A stretch of 42,550 nt of DNA, taken from an uncultured Nitrosomonas sp. Lineage in GTDB: Bacteria > Pseudomonadota > Gammaproteobacteria > Burkholderiales > Nitrosomonadaceae. Position 1 is the first letter of the stretch, and each line of letters begins with the position of its first letter. Shown piece by piece: positions 26,778 to 35,992 of this stretch. Position numbers and translations under genes: made by a program. The stretch lies in contig CASDLT010000015.1 of assembly GCA_949281375.1 (NCBI GenBank), forward strand, positions 1-42,550. The letters are read 5' to 3'. Under the pieces are notes generated by a model. The model made no database searches. It worked only from the letters and a program-made list of their open reading frames with translations, and was not told where the DNA came from.

Positions 26778-28501
26778 GTTTTATCCTGCAGGGTATCGGC
26801 GTATCTGAAGGCATTGCGATTGGGCATGCGCACCTGGCTGCGCCGGCCGCTCTGGAAGTCATGCATTATCTCATTTCCAAGAGTCAGGTTGAGAAAGAGA
26901 TTGCCCGTCTGGACAATGCCTTTGCCGTGGTGCGGCAAGATTTCGAAACGCTGCAAAAATCTGTGACCGATGGCCATGCGCGCGCTGAATTCAGTGCATT
27001 CCTCGATTTACATCTGATGATCCTGGATGACCCGATGCTATCGGAAGCCACCCGCACCACGATTGCACAGACATTATGCAATGCCGAGTGGGCGTTGACT
27101 CAGCAGATGCAAGAGCTATTGGCGCAATTTGAACAAATTGAGGATGCGTATTTGCGCGAGCGCAAAGCCGACGTCGTGCAAGTGGTCGAACGCGTGCTCA
27201 AGGCAATGCTGGGCTATCCGAGGCACCTGCCGGTTGCGACGAAACTGACGGGCGACAGCATCCTGGTGGCGCATGACCTGAGTCCCGCCGATGTGATGCA
27301 GTATAAACAGCATCAGTTCACGGCTTTTCTCACCGATTTGGGCAGCCAGACATCGCATACCGCCATCGTTGCGCGCAGCCTGAATATTCCGTCCGTGGTC
27401 GCGCTGCATTATGCGCACCAATTAATTCTGGAAAACGACGTACTGATTGTCGATGGCACGCATGGCATCATCATCGTCAATCCGGATAAGTACGTGCTTG
27501 ATGAATACCGCCTGCGGCAAGAACAACTTGAGCTCGAGAGACAGAAATTAAAGCGTCTCAGGAGCATTGCAGCGGTCACTTTGGATGGTACGCCGGTCGA
27601 TCTCTATGCCAATATTGAATTGCCGGAAGACATCGAACGGGTGAAAGAGAGTGGCGCGACAGGCATAGGCTTGTTTCGAAGCGAATTTCTATTCCTGAAC
27701 CGGGATGATCTGCCGGGAGAAGACGAGCAGTTTGAGGCATACCGCACCGTTGCGGTTAAAATGCACAAGCAACCCGTCACCATCCGCACATTTGATTTGG
27801 GCGCGGATAAAAGCTTGCGCGGCGCAGTGCAGGTTGCTGCAAACCCGGCATTGGGACTGCGGGCGATTCGCCTGAGCCTGACTGAGCCGCGTATGTTTCA
27901 TATTCAGCTTCGGGCAATTCTGCGCGCATCCACATTTGGCGATGTGCGAATTTTGATTCCGATGTTGTCGAATGTAAACGAAATCGAGCAGACGTTGAAT
28001 CATATCGAATACGCCAAGCAGACCTTGCGTGATGACAATATCCGCTTTGACGAGCATATCAGGATTGGCGGCATGATCGAGATTCCGGCAGCAGCACTGA
28101 GCCTGGATACATTCATGCGGAAACTGGATTTCCTGTCGATTGGAACCAATGATTTGATCCAATATACCTTGGCGGTTGACCGGATCGACGATACCGTGGC
28201 GCATTTGTACGATCCGTTTCATCCTGCCATTCTGTGGTTGATTTCCCATATTATTCAAAGCGCCAATCGCGCGAAGATTCCCGTGTCTTTGTGCGGAGAA
28301 ATGGCAGGTGACAAGCAGTTCACGCGGTTGCTGCTGGGAATCGGATTACAGCAATTTTCGATGTATCCGGCGCAATTGTTGACGGTAAAAAATCAGATAC
28401 TGAAGAGTCATTTGCCGGATATCGTTCCGTTAGTGAATAAGATCATCAAAGCAGATCATCCGCAAAAAATGGCTACGCTGCTGACCAAACTGAATGACTA
28501 G
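26774..28501 (+). CDS. ptsI: PTS enzyme I (phosphoenolpyruvate-protein phosphotransferase)
   Basis: The 575-residue protein has the full EI length. The N-terminal part holds the phosphohistidine His195 in GSQTSHTAIVARSLNIPSVV. The C-terminal TIM-barrel holds GIGLFRSEFLFL, the metal-binding segment ending FLSIGTNDLIQYTLA, and Cys507 in LCGEMAGD. It takes phosphate from phosphoenolpyruvate and gives it to HPr. It is the last gene of the EIIA-HPr-EI operon, starting on the ATGA overlap with HPr. In related ammonia oxidisers a PTS without sugar permease is thought to regulate metabolism; here the lack of IIB/IIC genes nearby supports that view but does not prove it. Confidence 0.96.
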   Translation: MSFILQGIGVSEGIAIGHAHLAAPAALEVMHYLISKSQVEKEIARLDNAFAVVRQDFETLQKSVTDGHARAEFSAFLDLHLMILDDPMLSEATRTTIAQTLCNAEWALTQQMQELLAQFEQIEDAYLRERKADVVQVVERVLKAMLGYPRHLPVATKLTGDSILVAHDLSPADVMQYKQHQFTAFLTDLGSQTSHTAIVARSLNIPSVVALHYAHQLILENDVLIVDGTHGIIIVNPDKYVLDEYRLRQEQLELERQKLKRLRSIAAVTLDGTPVDLYANIELPEDIERVKESGATGIGLFRSEFLFLNRDDLPGEDEQFEAYRTVAVKMHKQPVTIRTFDLGADKSLRGAVQVAANPALGLRAIRLSLTEPRMFHIQLRAILRASTFGDVRILIPMLSNVNEIEQTLNHIEYAKQTLRDDNIRFDEHIRIGGMIEIPAAALSLDTFMRKLDFLSIGTNDLIQYTLAVDRIDDTVAHLYDPFHPAILWLISHIIQSANRAKIPVSLCGEMAGDKQFTRLLLGIGLQQFSMYPAQLLTVKNQILKSHLPDIVPLVNKIIKADHPQKMATLLTKLND

Positions 28502-28659
28502 AGCATCCTTGCAAAGGCGTGGAGGGATCGGTGTAGGATGACATTGATTGAACATCGCTGTGCATGGGAAGCCAATAAATATGTTGGAGCTGATTCACGT
28601 CTCATGGGCGGGCATAGCGGTTGTTCAGAGTTTCCCTAGTGCGAGCTCGTTCTTTGGCG

Positions 28660-28674
28660 ATATAATCATTATCA
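28660..28674 (+). promoter_or_regulatory. Possible -10 element / Fur-like site before metX
   Basis: TATAAT (28661-28666) matches the -10 consensus but no good -35 lies 17 bases upstream. The 15 bases from 28660 also match the 7-1-7 Fur pattern at 12 of 14 positions, with a perfect right half ATTATCA. It ends 38 bases before the metX start. Either reading may be chance. Confidence 0.3.
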
Positions 28675-28712
28675 ATATGTTCAGTCGTTTATTCGGAATT
28701 TCCTTACATTAA

Positions 28713-29840
28713 ATGCAAGAGCCAAAATCATTGGGGGTGGTGACCCCCCAGTATGTTCAGATCGTCAAACCATTGCAGTTGAAAAGTGGGTATGTGCTTG
28801 AAAGCTACCATCTGGTTTACGAAACTTATGGACAGCTTAATGCAGCGCGATCCAATGCTGTGCTGATTTGTCATGCGCTGTCAGGCAATCATCATGTTGC
28901 TGGCGTGTATGCCGGTAAAGAAAAGAGCTTTGGCTGGTGGGATAACATGGTCGGCCCTGGAAAGCCGATTGATACCGAGCGTTTTTTTGTCATCGGCGTA
29001 AATAATCTCGGGGGCTGTCATGGCTCTACCGGCCCGGCGAGTATCGATACCCGGACAGGACAGCCCTATGGTGCGAGTTTTCCGATGGTGACAGTTGAAG
29101 ATTGGGTGGAAACGCAAGCGCAGCTTGCCGATCACTTGGGCATTGAACAGTTTGCAGCGGTTGTGGGCGGCAGCCTTGGTGGCATGCAGGCATTGCAATG
29201 GACGCTGGATTACCCGGAAAAGGTCCGCCATGCTGTGGTCGTTGCGGCTGCGGCAAAATTGACGGCGCAGAATATCGCATTCAATGACGTGGCGCGACAG
29301 GCGATCATGACAGATCAGGAATTCTATGGTGGTAACTACTATGCCTATGGCACGCTGCCACGCCGTGGTTTGAGGTTGGCGCGCATGCTCGGGCATATCA
29401 CCTATTTGTCCGATGATTCAATGGCTGCGAAATTTGGCCGCAGCTTGCGCAAAGGTGAGCTTTCGTTTGGTTTTGATGTGGAGTTTGAGATCGAATCCTA
29501 TCTGCGTTACCAAGGCGATAAGTTCGCGGATCTGTTCGATGCCAATACCTATTTGCTGATGACCAAGGCGCTGGATTATTTCAATCCCGCCGATTCCTAC
29601 AACGGCGATTTAAGCGCGGCTTTCCGCGTTGTAATGTCGAATTTCCTGATCGTATCGTTTACATCGGATTGGCGTTTCTCGCCGGAACGTTCCCGGGAGA
29701 TCGTCAAAGCCCTGTTGGACAACAAAATCAACGTCAGCTACGCGGAAGTCCCCACGACCCATGGCCATGATTCATTCTTGATGGAAACGCCGTATTACCA
29801 TCAGCTCGTGCGCGCCTATATGGACAATATTTCATTTTGA
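28713..29840 (+). CDS. metX: Homoserine O-acyltransferase (MetX)
   Basis: The 375-residue alpha/beta-hydrolase acylates homoserine in methionine synthesis. Visible landmarks are the nucleophile Ser154 in [10 protein letters not shown], the TSDWRF segment with the catalytic Asp, and His352 in [10 protein letters not shown]. Early motifs [10 protein letters not shown] and [10 protein letters not shown] are typical. In betaproteobacteria many MetX enzymes use succinyl-CoA (MetXS) rather than acetyl-CoA; I cannot decide the acyl donor from the motifs. The start ATG has only a weak upstream site (GGAA). It is followed 22 bases later by metW, a pairing seen widely in proteobacteria. Confidence 0.94.
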   Translation: MQEPKSLGVVTPQYVQIVKPLQLKSGYVLESYHLVYETYGQLNAARSNAVLICHALSGNHHVAGVYAGKEKSFGWWDNMVGPGKPIDTERFFVIGVNNLGGCHGSTGPASIDTRTGQPYGASFPMVTVEDWVETQAQLADHLGIEQFAAVVGGSLGGMQALQWTLDYPEKVRHAVVVAAAAKLTAQNIAFNDVARQAIMTDQEFYGGNYYAYGTLPRRGLRLARMLGHITYLSDDSMAAKFGRSLRKGELSFGFDVEFEIESYLRYQGDKFADLFDANTYLLMTKALDYFNPADSYNGDLSAAFRVVMSNFLIVSFTSDWRFSPERSREIVKALLDNKINVSYAEVPTTHGHDSFLMETPYYHQLVRAYMDNISF

Positions 29841-29862
29841 CCGATTAATTGACGAATTAGCC

Positions 29863-30480
29863 ATGAACGAAATCACGAAACCCGCTGCGATTGCCTTACG
29901 TCCGGATTTTGCCGCCATTGCCGAATGGATCAAGCCTGGAGCGAAAATATTGGACTTGGGGTGTGGCGATGGTTCATTGTTGCGCTACCTGAGGGACACA
30001 CGCAATGTCTTTGGCTATGGTGTGGAAATCGAGGACGAAAATCTGCTGAAGTGTTTTCATAATGGCATCAATGTCATCCAGAACGATCTGGAAGCCGGTT
30101 TGTCGAGTTTTGAATCCGATTCCTTCGATTATGTCATTTTGTCCCAAACCTTGCAGGCGATGCGCAATACGGAAGGCATCATTCAGGAAATGCTCCGGGT
30201 CGGCAAGGAAGGCATCGTGTCATTCCCGAATTTTGGTTACTGGAAAAACCGCATGCAAGTCATCGCCGGGCACATGCCGGTATCGGAGACACTGCCTTAT
30301 CACTGGTACGATACGCCGAATATTCACTTGTGTACGATGGGTGATTTCGAAGCGCTGTGCCATCAGTGCAATGCCCGGATTCTTGAACGCCGCGTGCTGA
30401 ACGCATATAACCGTCCAGTTGTTTTTCTTCCGAACTTGATGGGAATTCTGGCGTTTTATCGTTTTGAACGGCGGCTGTAG
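29863..30480 (+). CDS. metW: MetW, SAM-dependent methyltransferase-fold protein
   Basis: The 205-residue protein has the class I methyltransferase motif ILDLGCGDGSLL near residues 28-39 and the MetW hallmarks VILSQTLQAMRN, GIVSFPNFGYW and LPYHWYDTPNIHLCT. MetW works with MetX in several bacteria and is needed for its acyltransferase activity in some; the methyl acceptor, if any, is not known. It starts 22 bases after metX and shares its strand. After the stop come 27 bases, then a dispersed repeat (copy 2), with the DUF455 gene convergent beyond it. Confidence 0.95.
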   Translation: MNEITKPAAIALRPDFAAIAEWIKPGAKILDLGCGDGSLLRYLRDTRNVFGYGVEIEDENLLKCFHNGINVIQNDLEAGLSSFESDSFDYVILSQTLQAMRNTEGIIQEMLRVGKEGIVSFPNFGYWKNRMQVIAGHMPVSETLPYHWYDTPNIHLCTMGDFEALCHQCNARILERRVLNAYNRPVVFLPNLMGILAFYRFERRL

Positions 30481-30507
30481 CGGTCCACAATTTTAAAAAT
30501 ATCTTGT

Positions 30508-30643
30508 GGCAACCGTGATTGATTCGCTGCACAAGCGAATCGCTACGTTGTGGTGCTCGCTCTCTCGCCTGTCCTGTTGACAGGCCTCGGTTGTTGCATT
30601 CCGTACGCCTTAGACTTCAACTCGCTTTCTGAATTAAATCAAT
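30508..30643 (-). repeat. Dispersed intergenic repeat, copy 2 (reverse orientation)
   Basis: The reverse complement aligns with copies 1 and 3 over about 135 bases. This copy keeps the best inner hairpin: GCCTGTC (30567-30573) and GACAGGC (30579-30585) around a five-base loop. It lies between the convergent metW and DUF455 genes. Confidence 0.8.
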
Positions 30644-30655
30644 AATTAACTTTGG

Positions 30656-31447
30656 TCAAAGAGGTGCAGAACTGATCGTGCGGCTTTTTATAGATTCGAG
30701 CGTTCGTAGTTCATCCGCGGTAAATCCAGCCTGTTGCCGGGCTTCATAATGGAAGGGACCGGTGACCTGTCCGCTGAAGTGTTGAATGATCAGTTCTCGG
30801 AAGGTGCGCTCGGCATCGAGTCCGCGCTGCTGGCAAAGGTATTTGAACCAGCGGGAACCGATCGCCACGTGCCCGATTTCATCGCGCAGGATGATTTCCA
30901 GTATAGCGGCAGTTTGTTCGTCGCCTATCTGTCGCAAACGTCGGATGATGCCGGGAGTGACGTCCAGTCCTCGAGCTTCCAGAATGCGCGGCACGAGCGC
31001 CATGCGCATCAACGGATCAGTTGCTGTGAGCACGGCCATTTCCCATAGTCCATTATGAGCGGGCCAATCGCCGTAATCATATCCGAGCGCACTGAGCCGT
31101 TTACGCAATAATTCAAAGTGATGTGCTTCTTCGGATGCGACGGTTATCCAATCGCTATAGAATTGCTTAGGCAGGTCGCGGAAACGGTACACCGCGTCCC
31201 ATGCCAAGTTGATCGCATTGAATTCAATATGCATAATGGCGTGGATCATGATTGCCAGCCCAACTGCGGTGCCCAGCCGGCGTTTGGGTACTTTTGCCGG
31301 CGGCACCAGCTCGAGATTGCCGGGACGGCCAGCTTCCCCGATCGGTTTGGGTTGATCGTTTAAAGGCAGGATAAGCAATCCATCGCGATAAGCCTGAACG
31401 GTTTGTCGAGTCAGTGATATTTTTTCACCGATTTCACAAGCGCTCAA
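30656..31447 (-). CDS. DUF455 ferritin-like protein, N-terminus perhaps frameshifted
   Basis: The product matches the DUF455 family of ferritin-like proteins: LGTAVGLAIMIHAIMHIEFNAI, then FYSDWITVASEEAHHF, GDWPAHNGLWEMA, MALVPRILEARGLDV and ILRDEIGHVAIGSRWF. The glutamates and histidines in these stretches (HIEFNAI, EEAHH, EARG, DEIGHV) are placed as in a diiron four-helix site. Function is unknown. The frame begins with a TTG at 31447 and no ribosome-binding site. One frame over, an ATG at 31479 encodes MTSLFEAPITV followed by TGA, which would join the main frame by a one-base shift. The family start usually lies that far out, so the gene may carry a one-base deletion, or the sequence an error. 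Confidence 0.85.
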   Translation of the reverse strand: MSACEIGEKISLTRQTVQAYRDGLLILPLNDQPKPIGEAGRPGNLELVPPAKVPKRRLGTAVGLAIMIHAIMHIEFNAINLAWDAVYRFRDLPKQFYSDWITVASEEAHHFELLRKRLSALGYDYGDWPAHNGLWEMAVLTATDPLMRMALVPRILEARGLDVTPGIIRRLRQIGDEQTAAILEIILRDEIGHVAIGSRWFKYLCQQRGLDAERTFRELIIQHFSGQVTGPFHYEARQQAGFTADELRTLESIKSRTISSAPL

Positions 31448-31611
31448 ACAGTGATCGGCGCTTCAAATAAAGAAGTCATGGGTCAATTCATGGATGTTGA
31501 AAACATACTGTATTCATTGCAATCTGCTGTCCCGCGATTCGTCGGAATTATCCATTTGTTCTTTAAAACTTCTGAAAAATGATCTGGCCCACAGGCGTTA
31601 CGGTAGGCTTC

Positions 31612-31635
31612 GCCATGCCGGACAGCCGGAATGGC
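31612..31635 (-). terminator. Stem-loop directly after the RND pump stop codon
   Basis: On the minus strand GCCAT and CCGG pair with CCGG and ATGGC around a four-base loop with one mismatch. It begins at the pump gene's stop codon. A second GC-rich inverted piece (GGCGTTACGGTAGGC region, 31594-31613) abuts it. There is no T tract, so it may be an RNA-stability or REP-like hairpin rather than a terminator. Confidence 0.4.
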
Positions 31636-34600
31636 TAGGCTATTGCGTTATTGTTATTTTTCCTGTGAATCAGGAAATAAACCACCGGAATCACCAGCAG
31701 GGAAAACAATGTTGAAGCAAAAATACCGAAAATAAAACTCCAGGCCAATCCCGAAAAAATCGGATCTAGAATGATCACCAAGGCGCCGAACATCGCGGCA
31801 CCGGCAGTCAGAAAAATGGGACGCAAGCGGATTGCACCGGCCTCGATCAAGGCTTCCGCCAACGTGACATCGCCACGGGCACGGATACGCTCGATGAAAT
31901 CGACCAGAATGATGGAATTGCGCACCACGATGCCAGCCAGGGCGATCATGCCAATCATTGCTGTGGCGGTGAAATAGATCGGATTGGGGTAGCCTTCAAT
32001 CGGTGAAGCCATGACCAGATTCAGCAGCCAGAAGCCGGGCATGATGCCGATGATCGTCAGCGGTATGGCGATCATCATGACCAGCGGCATGGTCAACGAT
32101 GCGGTCTGCCCTACGAGCAGGATATAGATCATCACCAGCGCAGCCGCAAAGGCCAGACCGAGATCGCGGAATACATCAACGGTAATTTTCCATTCCCCTT
32201 CACCGGCAAGTTCCACGGCATAACCCGCCGGCAGGGGCCGTTCAACCAGAATGTCCTGCAAATCGAAAATGGCTTCGACCGGACTGCGTCCCGCCATTTC
32301 AGCTACGACGAAATGCACTCGGCGCAGGTTCTTGTGATAGATGGGTTGATCCACGTGCAGCGGTACCGGCGTGACGATTTCACTGAGCGGAATCAAGGTG
32401 CCGTGCGCGTTTTTTACTCGCAGCGCCAGCTGATCGGCAGCGGAAGAACGCAGCGCACGCGGCAATTGCAGTACGATTTCCAGCGGCAGTCGTTCGGTAT
32501 CCGCGTGCACGATGCCCACTACATGCCCGGCAGCAGCGATGCGCAGCGCCTCCGCAACCTGTGCGGCGTTGACACCGGACAAGGCGGCTTTTTCGCGATT
32601 GAGTCGGAAATGAATCTTATCGTGCAGTACTTCGGAAAAATCATCGGCATCGACAACCCCTTCGATGGTTTCGATATCGCCGCGCACACGCCGGGTGACC
32701 TGCACCAGATCGGCGATACTGGTTTCGGGCGGGCCGTAGATTTCCGCAACCACGCTGGCCAGCACCGGCGGCCCCGGCGGAACCTCCACGATTTTCAGGT
32801 TGGCGCCATATTGCTTGCCAATTTTTTCGACCTCGGGCCGGATGCGCAACGCAATTTCGTGCGATTGCTGCTTGCGCCTATCCTTGGGCAGCAAGTTGAT
32901 CCGCACATCGCCCATGTAACCGCCATTGCGCAGATAATAACGGCGCACCATGCCGTTGAAATCCATCGGCGAAGCCGTGCCGGTGTAAGTTTGATAATCC
33001 GTGACTTCGTTGACGGTGGCAAGATAACTTCCCAGCGCGCGCGCAACCTCGTCGGTTTGTTCCAGCGTCGAGCCGCGCGGCATGTCGATGACGATCTGCA
33101 ACTCGTTTTTGTTATCGAAGGGCAGCAACTTCAGTGGCACGGCCCGGGTAAGCGCCAGCATGACCGAAGCCGCAAAGGCGACCAGAATGATCAGCAAAAA
33201 AAACCATGCCCGGTTAGGTGTCGCCAGCAACGGGTGCAACGTAGCGTGATAAATGCGGTAAACCGCTGTTTGCTTGAATTCAACCGGCGCTTGGTGTTGC
33301 GGTTTATGATAATCGGTTTGCAACAGTTTGTAACTTGCCCAGGGTGTCACGGTAAAGGCCACGATCAGCGAAATGAGCATGGCTACAGGAACATTGAAGG
33401 CCATTGGCGCCATGTATGGCCCCATCATGCCGGTAATGAAAAACATCGGCAAAAAGGAAACGATGACGGTGAATGTCGCTAATATGGTCGGTGGCCGCAC
33501 TTCCTCGACCGCCGTCAGCAGGGCATCCAGCGGCGATTCCTTGCGCAGTTGGTAATGGCGGTGAATGTTTTCGACGTCGACAATCGGATCGTCTACCAGC
33601 AATCCCAGCGACAGAATGAGTGCAAACAGCGTGACCCGGTTGATGGTATACCCGGTGAGATAATCTAGCAGCAGTGTCAGCGCCAGCGTCATCGGCACCG
33701 CAATCGACACGATGAACGCTTCTTTCGGACCGAGCGAGAACGCCAGCAGCGCCATAATGATCACAATCGCAAAGCACAGATGTTTGACGAGTTCGTTGAC
33801 CTTGTGATTGGCGGTTTCACCGTAATCCCGCGTCACCGTCAGCAACACATCCTGAGGCACGAGTGTGCCCTGCAGCTTACCAGCCATCGCGAGGACATCC
33901 TCGGCCACGGTAACGGCATTGCTACCCTTGCGTTTGGCAATGGCGAGCGTCACCATCTGGCGCTCCTGCCCGGCCTGTGGCTGGTCACCGGCTGCCAGAC
34001 CGGCCGTGATCATGTTTTCCACCGCAGGACCGAAACCGATGCGTGTGTAATGGCTGACATCGGCTGGACCGTCTAGGACGCGGGCCACATCGCGCAAATA
34101 AACGGGGCGGTTTTCGATGCTTTTGACGACGACGGCTTCGACTTCCGCAACAGAAGTGAAATGCGGGCCGGCCTCGAGCTGGATTTCGCGATTGCCGCGC
34201 TCGAAACTGCCCGTCTGCAGATTGATATTGGTTTCAGCCAGGGCGCGCATTGTCTCGTTTAGAGTCACTCCATGCGAAGCCAGCCGTGCCGGATCGGCAT
34301 GAATCGACACGCGCCGCTGTTCACCGCCAACCACCCAGCTCTTGCCGACATCGTCGATACTTCGGAACGCCACGATCAGCTCATCGGCAATGCGGCGCAG
34401 CCCCATGGAATCATGCTGACCGCTTTGCGAGGACAACGTCAGCAACACGATGGGCACATTGTCGATTTCGACCGGATTAACCCGCCAGCCGGTCACGCCC
34501 GACGGAATCAGATGCTGATTGGACAACAGCTTGTTCCAGGTTTTGATCAGGCTGTTTTCGTAATTTTGTCCTACGTAATAACGCACGGTAATCACTGCCG

Positions 34601-34904
34601 CGCCGGGGCGGGAAACGGAATACACATATTCCACCCCATCGATCTGCTTCAGCAATACTTCCAGCGGCGTGGCCGCGAGTTTTTCCACTTCCTCGCTCGA
34701 CGCGCCAGGGTACTCGAGCAGCACATCCATCACCGGCACGACGATTTGCGGATCTTCTTCGCGCGGAGTCAGAATCAACGCAAACGTGCCCGCCAGCATC
34801 GAGATGATCAGAAACAGTATCGAAAGCTGCGAAGTCGTGAAGACCTTGACGATTCTGGTCGTCAGGCCATGCTTGACGTTCTGGTTGCCGATATTATCCA
34901 TCAC
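31635..34904 (-). CDS. RND family efflux pump, inner-membrane permease
   Basis: The 1089-residue protein has the RND layout: an N-terminal helix (about 27-45), a large periplasmic loop, a cluster of helices, a second large loop, and a final helix cluster. Family marks include the proton-relay region LGLLVDDPIVDVENIHRHY near 430-445 and the TPREEDPQIVVP start of the first loop. GLxVDD and the REEDP form place it among hydrophobe/organic or broad-substrate pumps; the substrate cannot be told, and it lacks obvious heavy-metal features. Its ATG overlaps the TGA of the membrane-fusion gene by four bases. With the upstream genes it makes a three-part pump spanning the envelope. Confidence 0.93.
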   Translation of the reverse strand: MMDNIGNQNVKHGLTTRIVKVFTTSQLSILFLIISMLAGTFALILTPREEDPQIVVPVMDVLLEYPGASSEEVEKLAATPLEVLLKQIDGVEYVYSVSRPGAAVITVRYYVGQNYENSLIKTWNKLLSNQHLIPSGVTGWRVNPVEIDNVPIVLLTLSSQSGQHDSMGLRRIADELIVAFRSIDDVGKSWVVGGEQRRVSIHADPARLASHGVTLNETMRALAETNINLQTGSFERGNREIQLEAGPHFTSVAEVEAVVVKSIENRPVYLRDVARVLDGPADVSHYTRIGFGPAVENMITAGLAAGDQPQAGQERQMVTLAIAKRKGSNAVTVAEDVLAMAGKLQGTLVPQDVLLTVTRDYGETANHKVNELVKHLCFAIVIIMALLAFSLGPKEAFIVSIAVPMTLALTLLLDYLTGYTINRVTLFALILSLGLLVDDPIVDVENIHRHYQLRKESPLDALLTAVEEVRPPTILATFTVIVSFLPMFFITGMMGPYMAPMAFNVPVAMLISLIVAFTVTPWASYKLLQTDYHKPQHQAPVEFKQTAVYRIYHATLHPLLATPNRAWFFLLIILVAFAASVMLALTRAVPLKLLPFDNKNELQIVIDMPRGSTLEQTDEVARALGSYLATVNEVTDYQTYTGTASPMDFNGMVRRYYLRNGGYMGDVRINLLPKDRRKQQSHEIALRIRPEVEKIGKQYGANLKIVEVPPGPPVLASVVAEIYGPPETSIADLVQVTRRVRGDIETIEGVVDADDFSEVLHDKIHFRLNREKAALSGVNAAQVAEALRIAAAGHVVGIVHADTERLPLEIVLQLPRALRSSAADQLALRVKNAHGTLIPLSEIVTPVPLHVDQPIYHKNLRRVHFVVAEMAGRSPVEAIFDLQDILVERPLPAGYAVELAGEGEWKITVDVFRDLGLAFAAALVMIYILLVGQTASLTMPLVMMIAIPLTIIGIMPGFWLLNLVMASPIEGYPNPIYFTATAMIGMIALAGIVVRNSIILVDFIERIRARGDVTLAEALIEAGAIRLRPIFLTAGAAMFGALVIILDPIFSGLAWSFIFGIFASTLFSLLVIPVVYFLIHRKNNNNAIA

Positions 34905-35986
34905 TGCATCTGTCGGGAATGGATCATGACGATCTCACCCGCCCGCAAACCGGAAATGACCTCGATCCGGTCACCGAAGATTTTACCGGTGCGGATATGA
35001 CGGGTGGATTGCCGCCCATCCGACAGTACCCGGACGATTTCCAGTTGACCCAGATGCTGCACGGCGCTGGCCGGTATCAGCAATGCGGCATGTTCTTCGC
35101 ACGCTTGTTTCAACCAGCCAAAATACCCTGGTTTCAATCCTTCGACCGCAGGCAGCGCGATTTTGATCAGTTGCGAGTGGGTCTGGGCATCCATTTCGGG
35201 GATGATCTCGTCAATTGCCGCATCAAAAGTCCGGTCGAGCGTGTCGATCCGCACTACCACTGCTTCGCCTGGATGGAACGCACCGGCGCAGGCAGCCGGC
35301 ACTTCAACTTCCAGCCTGAGACCGTGCGGCACCTGTAATGTCACCACCGGAACACCCGGCATTCCCATGTCTCCCGGTTGTTTCAAGCGCTTGACGACGA
35401 TGCCGTCAAACGGCGCCAGCAATAACGTGTCGGCCAGCCGCGCACGAATTTCAGTCAACGTCGCATTGGCTTGGTTGGCGCGTGCTTGCGCCTCTTTCGC
35501 CTGTGCAACGGCAGCGTCGAATCGTTCACGTGTAGCAGCTTCTTTCTCGTACAAACCGCTGATCCGCTGTTTGTCCGCATTGCTCCGCTCCGCGTGTGCA
35601 TTCGCTCCCGACAGCGTCGCAAGCGCCGCTTTTTCTTGCGCCCTGAGATCGCGCTCATCCAAACGTGCAATGACATCGCCCTTTTTGACGGTGTCCCCCG
35701 CATTGACTTTGATCTCGACGATTCGGGCTGTCAGCCTGGGTGCAATATCAGCGACGGTTCTGGATTTGACGACGCCGGGCCAGGCAAGCATGTCACCCAC
35801 CTGCTGCGTTGTAACTATGGCAGTGTGAAAGGAACTGGCTTCGCTTGACTGCGGGCTCGTACCGGGCGGCACTTTGCCGACAAAACCGCCCTGCATATAG
35901 ACCAACAGCAGGATCAGGCCCAGCGTTACTGCGACTATCGTAATGATTCTTTTGTTTTTTTGTCGTTCGTGGTTCAAAGACATCAT
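34901..35986 (-). CDS. RND periplasmic adaptor (membrane fusion protein)
   Basis: The 361-residue protein has an N-terminal membrane anchor (about 14-32, IITIVAVTLGLILLLVYM) followed by the HlyD/AcrA adaptor order: a lipoyl-like half (PRLTARIVEIKVNAGDTVKKGDVIARLD near 80-110), an alpha-hairpin with many Ala, Glu, Arg and Lys (about 112-165), the second lipoyl half (LLLAPFDGIVVKRLKQPGD near 170-188), and beta-barrel and membrane-proximal parts. It bridges the inner-membrane pump and the outer-membrane channel. It starts six bases after the TolC-like gene stop, with AAAGGA upstream, and overlaps the pump gene by four. Confidence 0.92.
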   Translation of the reverse strand: MMSLNHERQKNKRIITIVAVTLGLILLLVYMQGGFVGKVPPGTSPQSSEASSFHTAIVTTQQVGDMLAWPGVVKSRTVADIAPRLTARIVEIKVNAGDTVKKGDVIARLDERDLRAQEKAALATLSGANAHAERSNADKQRISGLYEKEAATRERFDAAVAQAKEAQARANQANATLTEIRARLADTLLLAPFDGIVVKRLKQPGDMGMPGVPVVTLQVPHGLRLEVEVPAACAGAFHPGEAVVVRIDTLDRTFDAAIDEIIPEMDAQTHSQLIKIALPAVEGLKPGYFGWLKQACEEHAALLIPASAVQHLGQLEIVRVLSDGRQSTRHIRTGKIFGDRIEVISGLRAGEIVMIHSRQMQ

Positions 35987-35992
35987 AGTCCT

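Noticed and set aside
32313..33482. A 389-codon plus-strand frame opposite the RND pump gene
   Set aside because: It is long but has biased composition (rich in His, Arg, Gln) and no known motif; the minus-strand pump has full family features. It is an antisense shadow.
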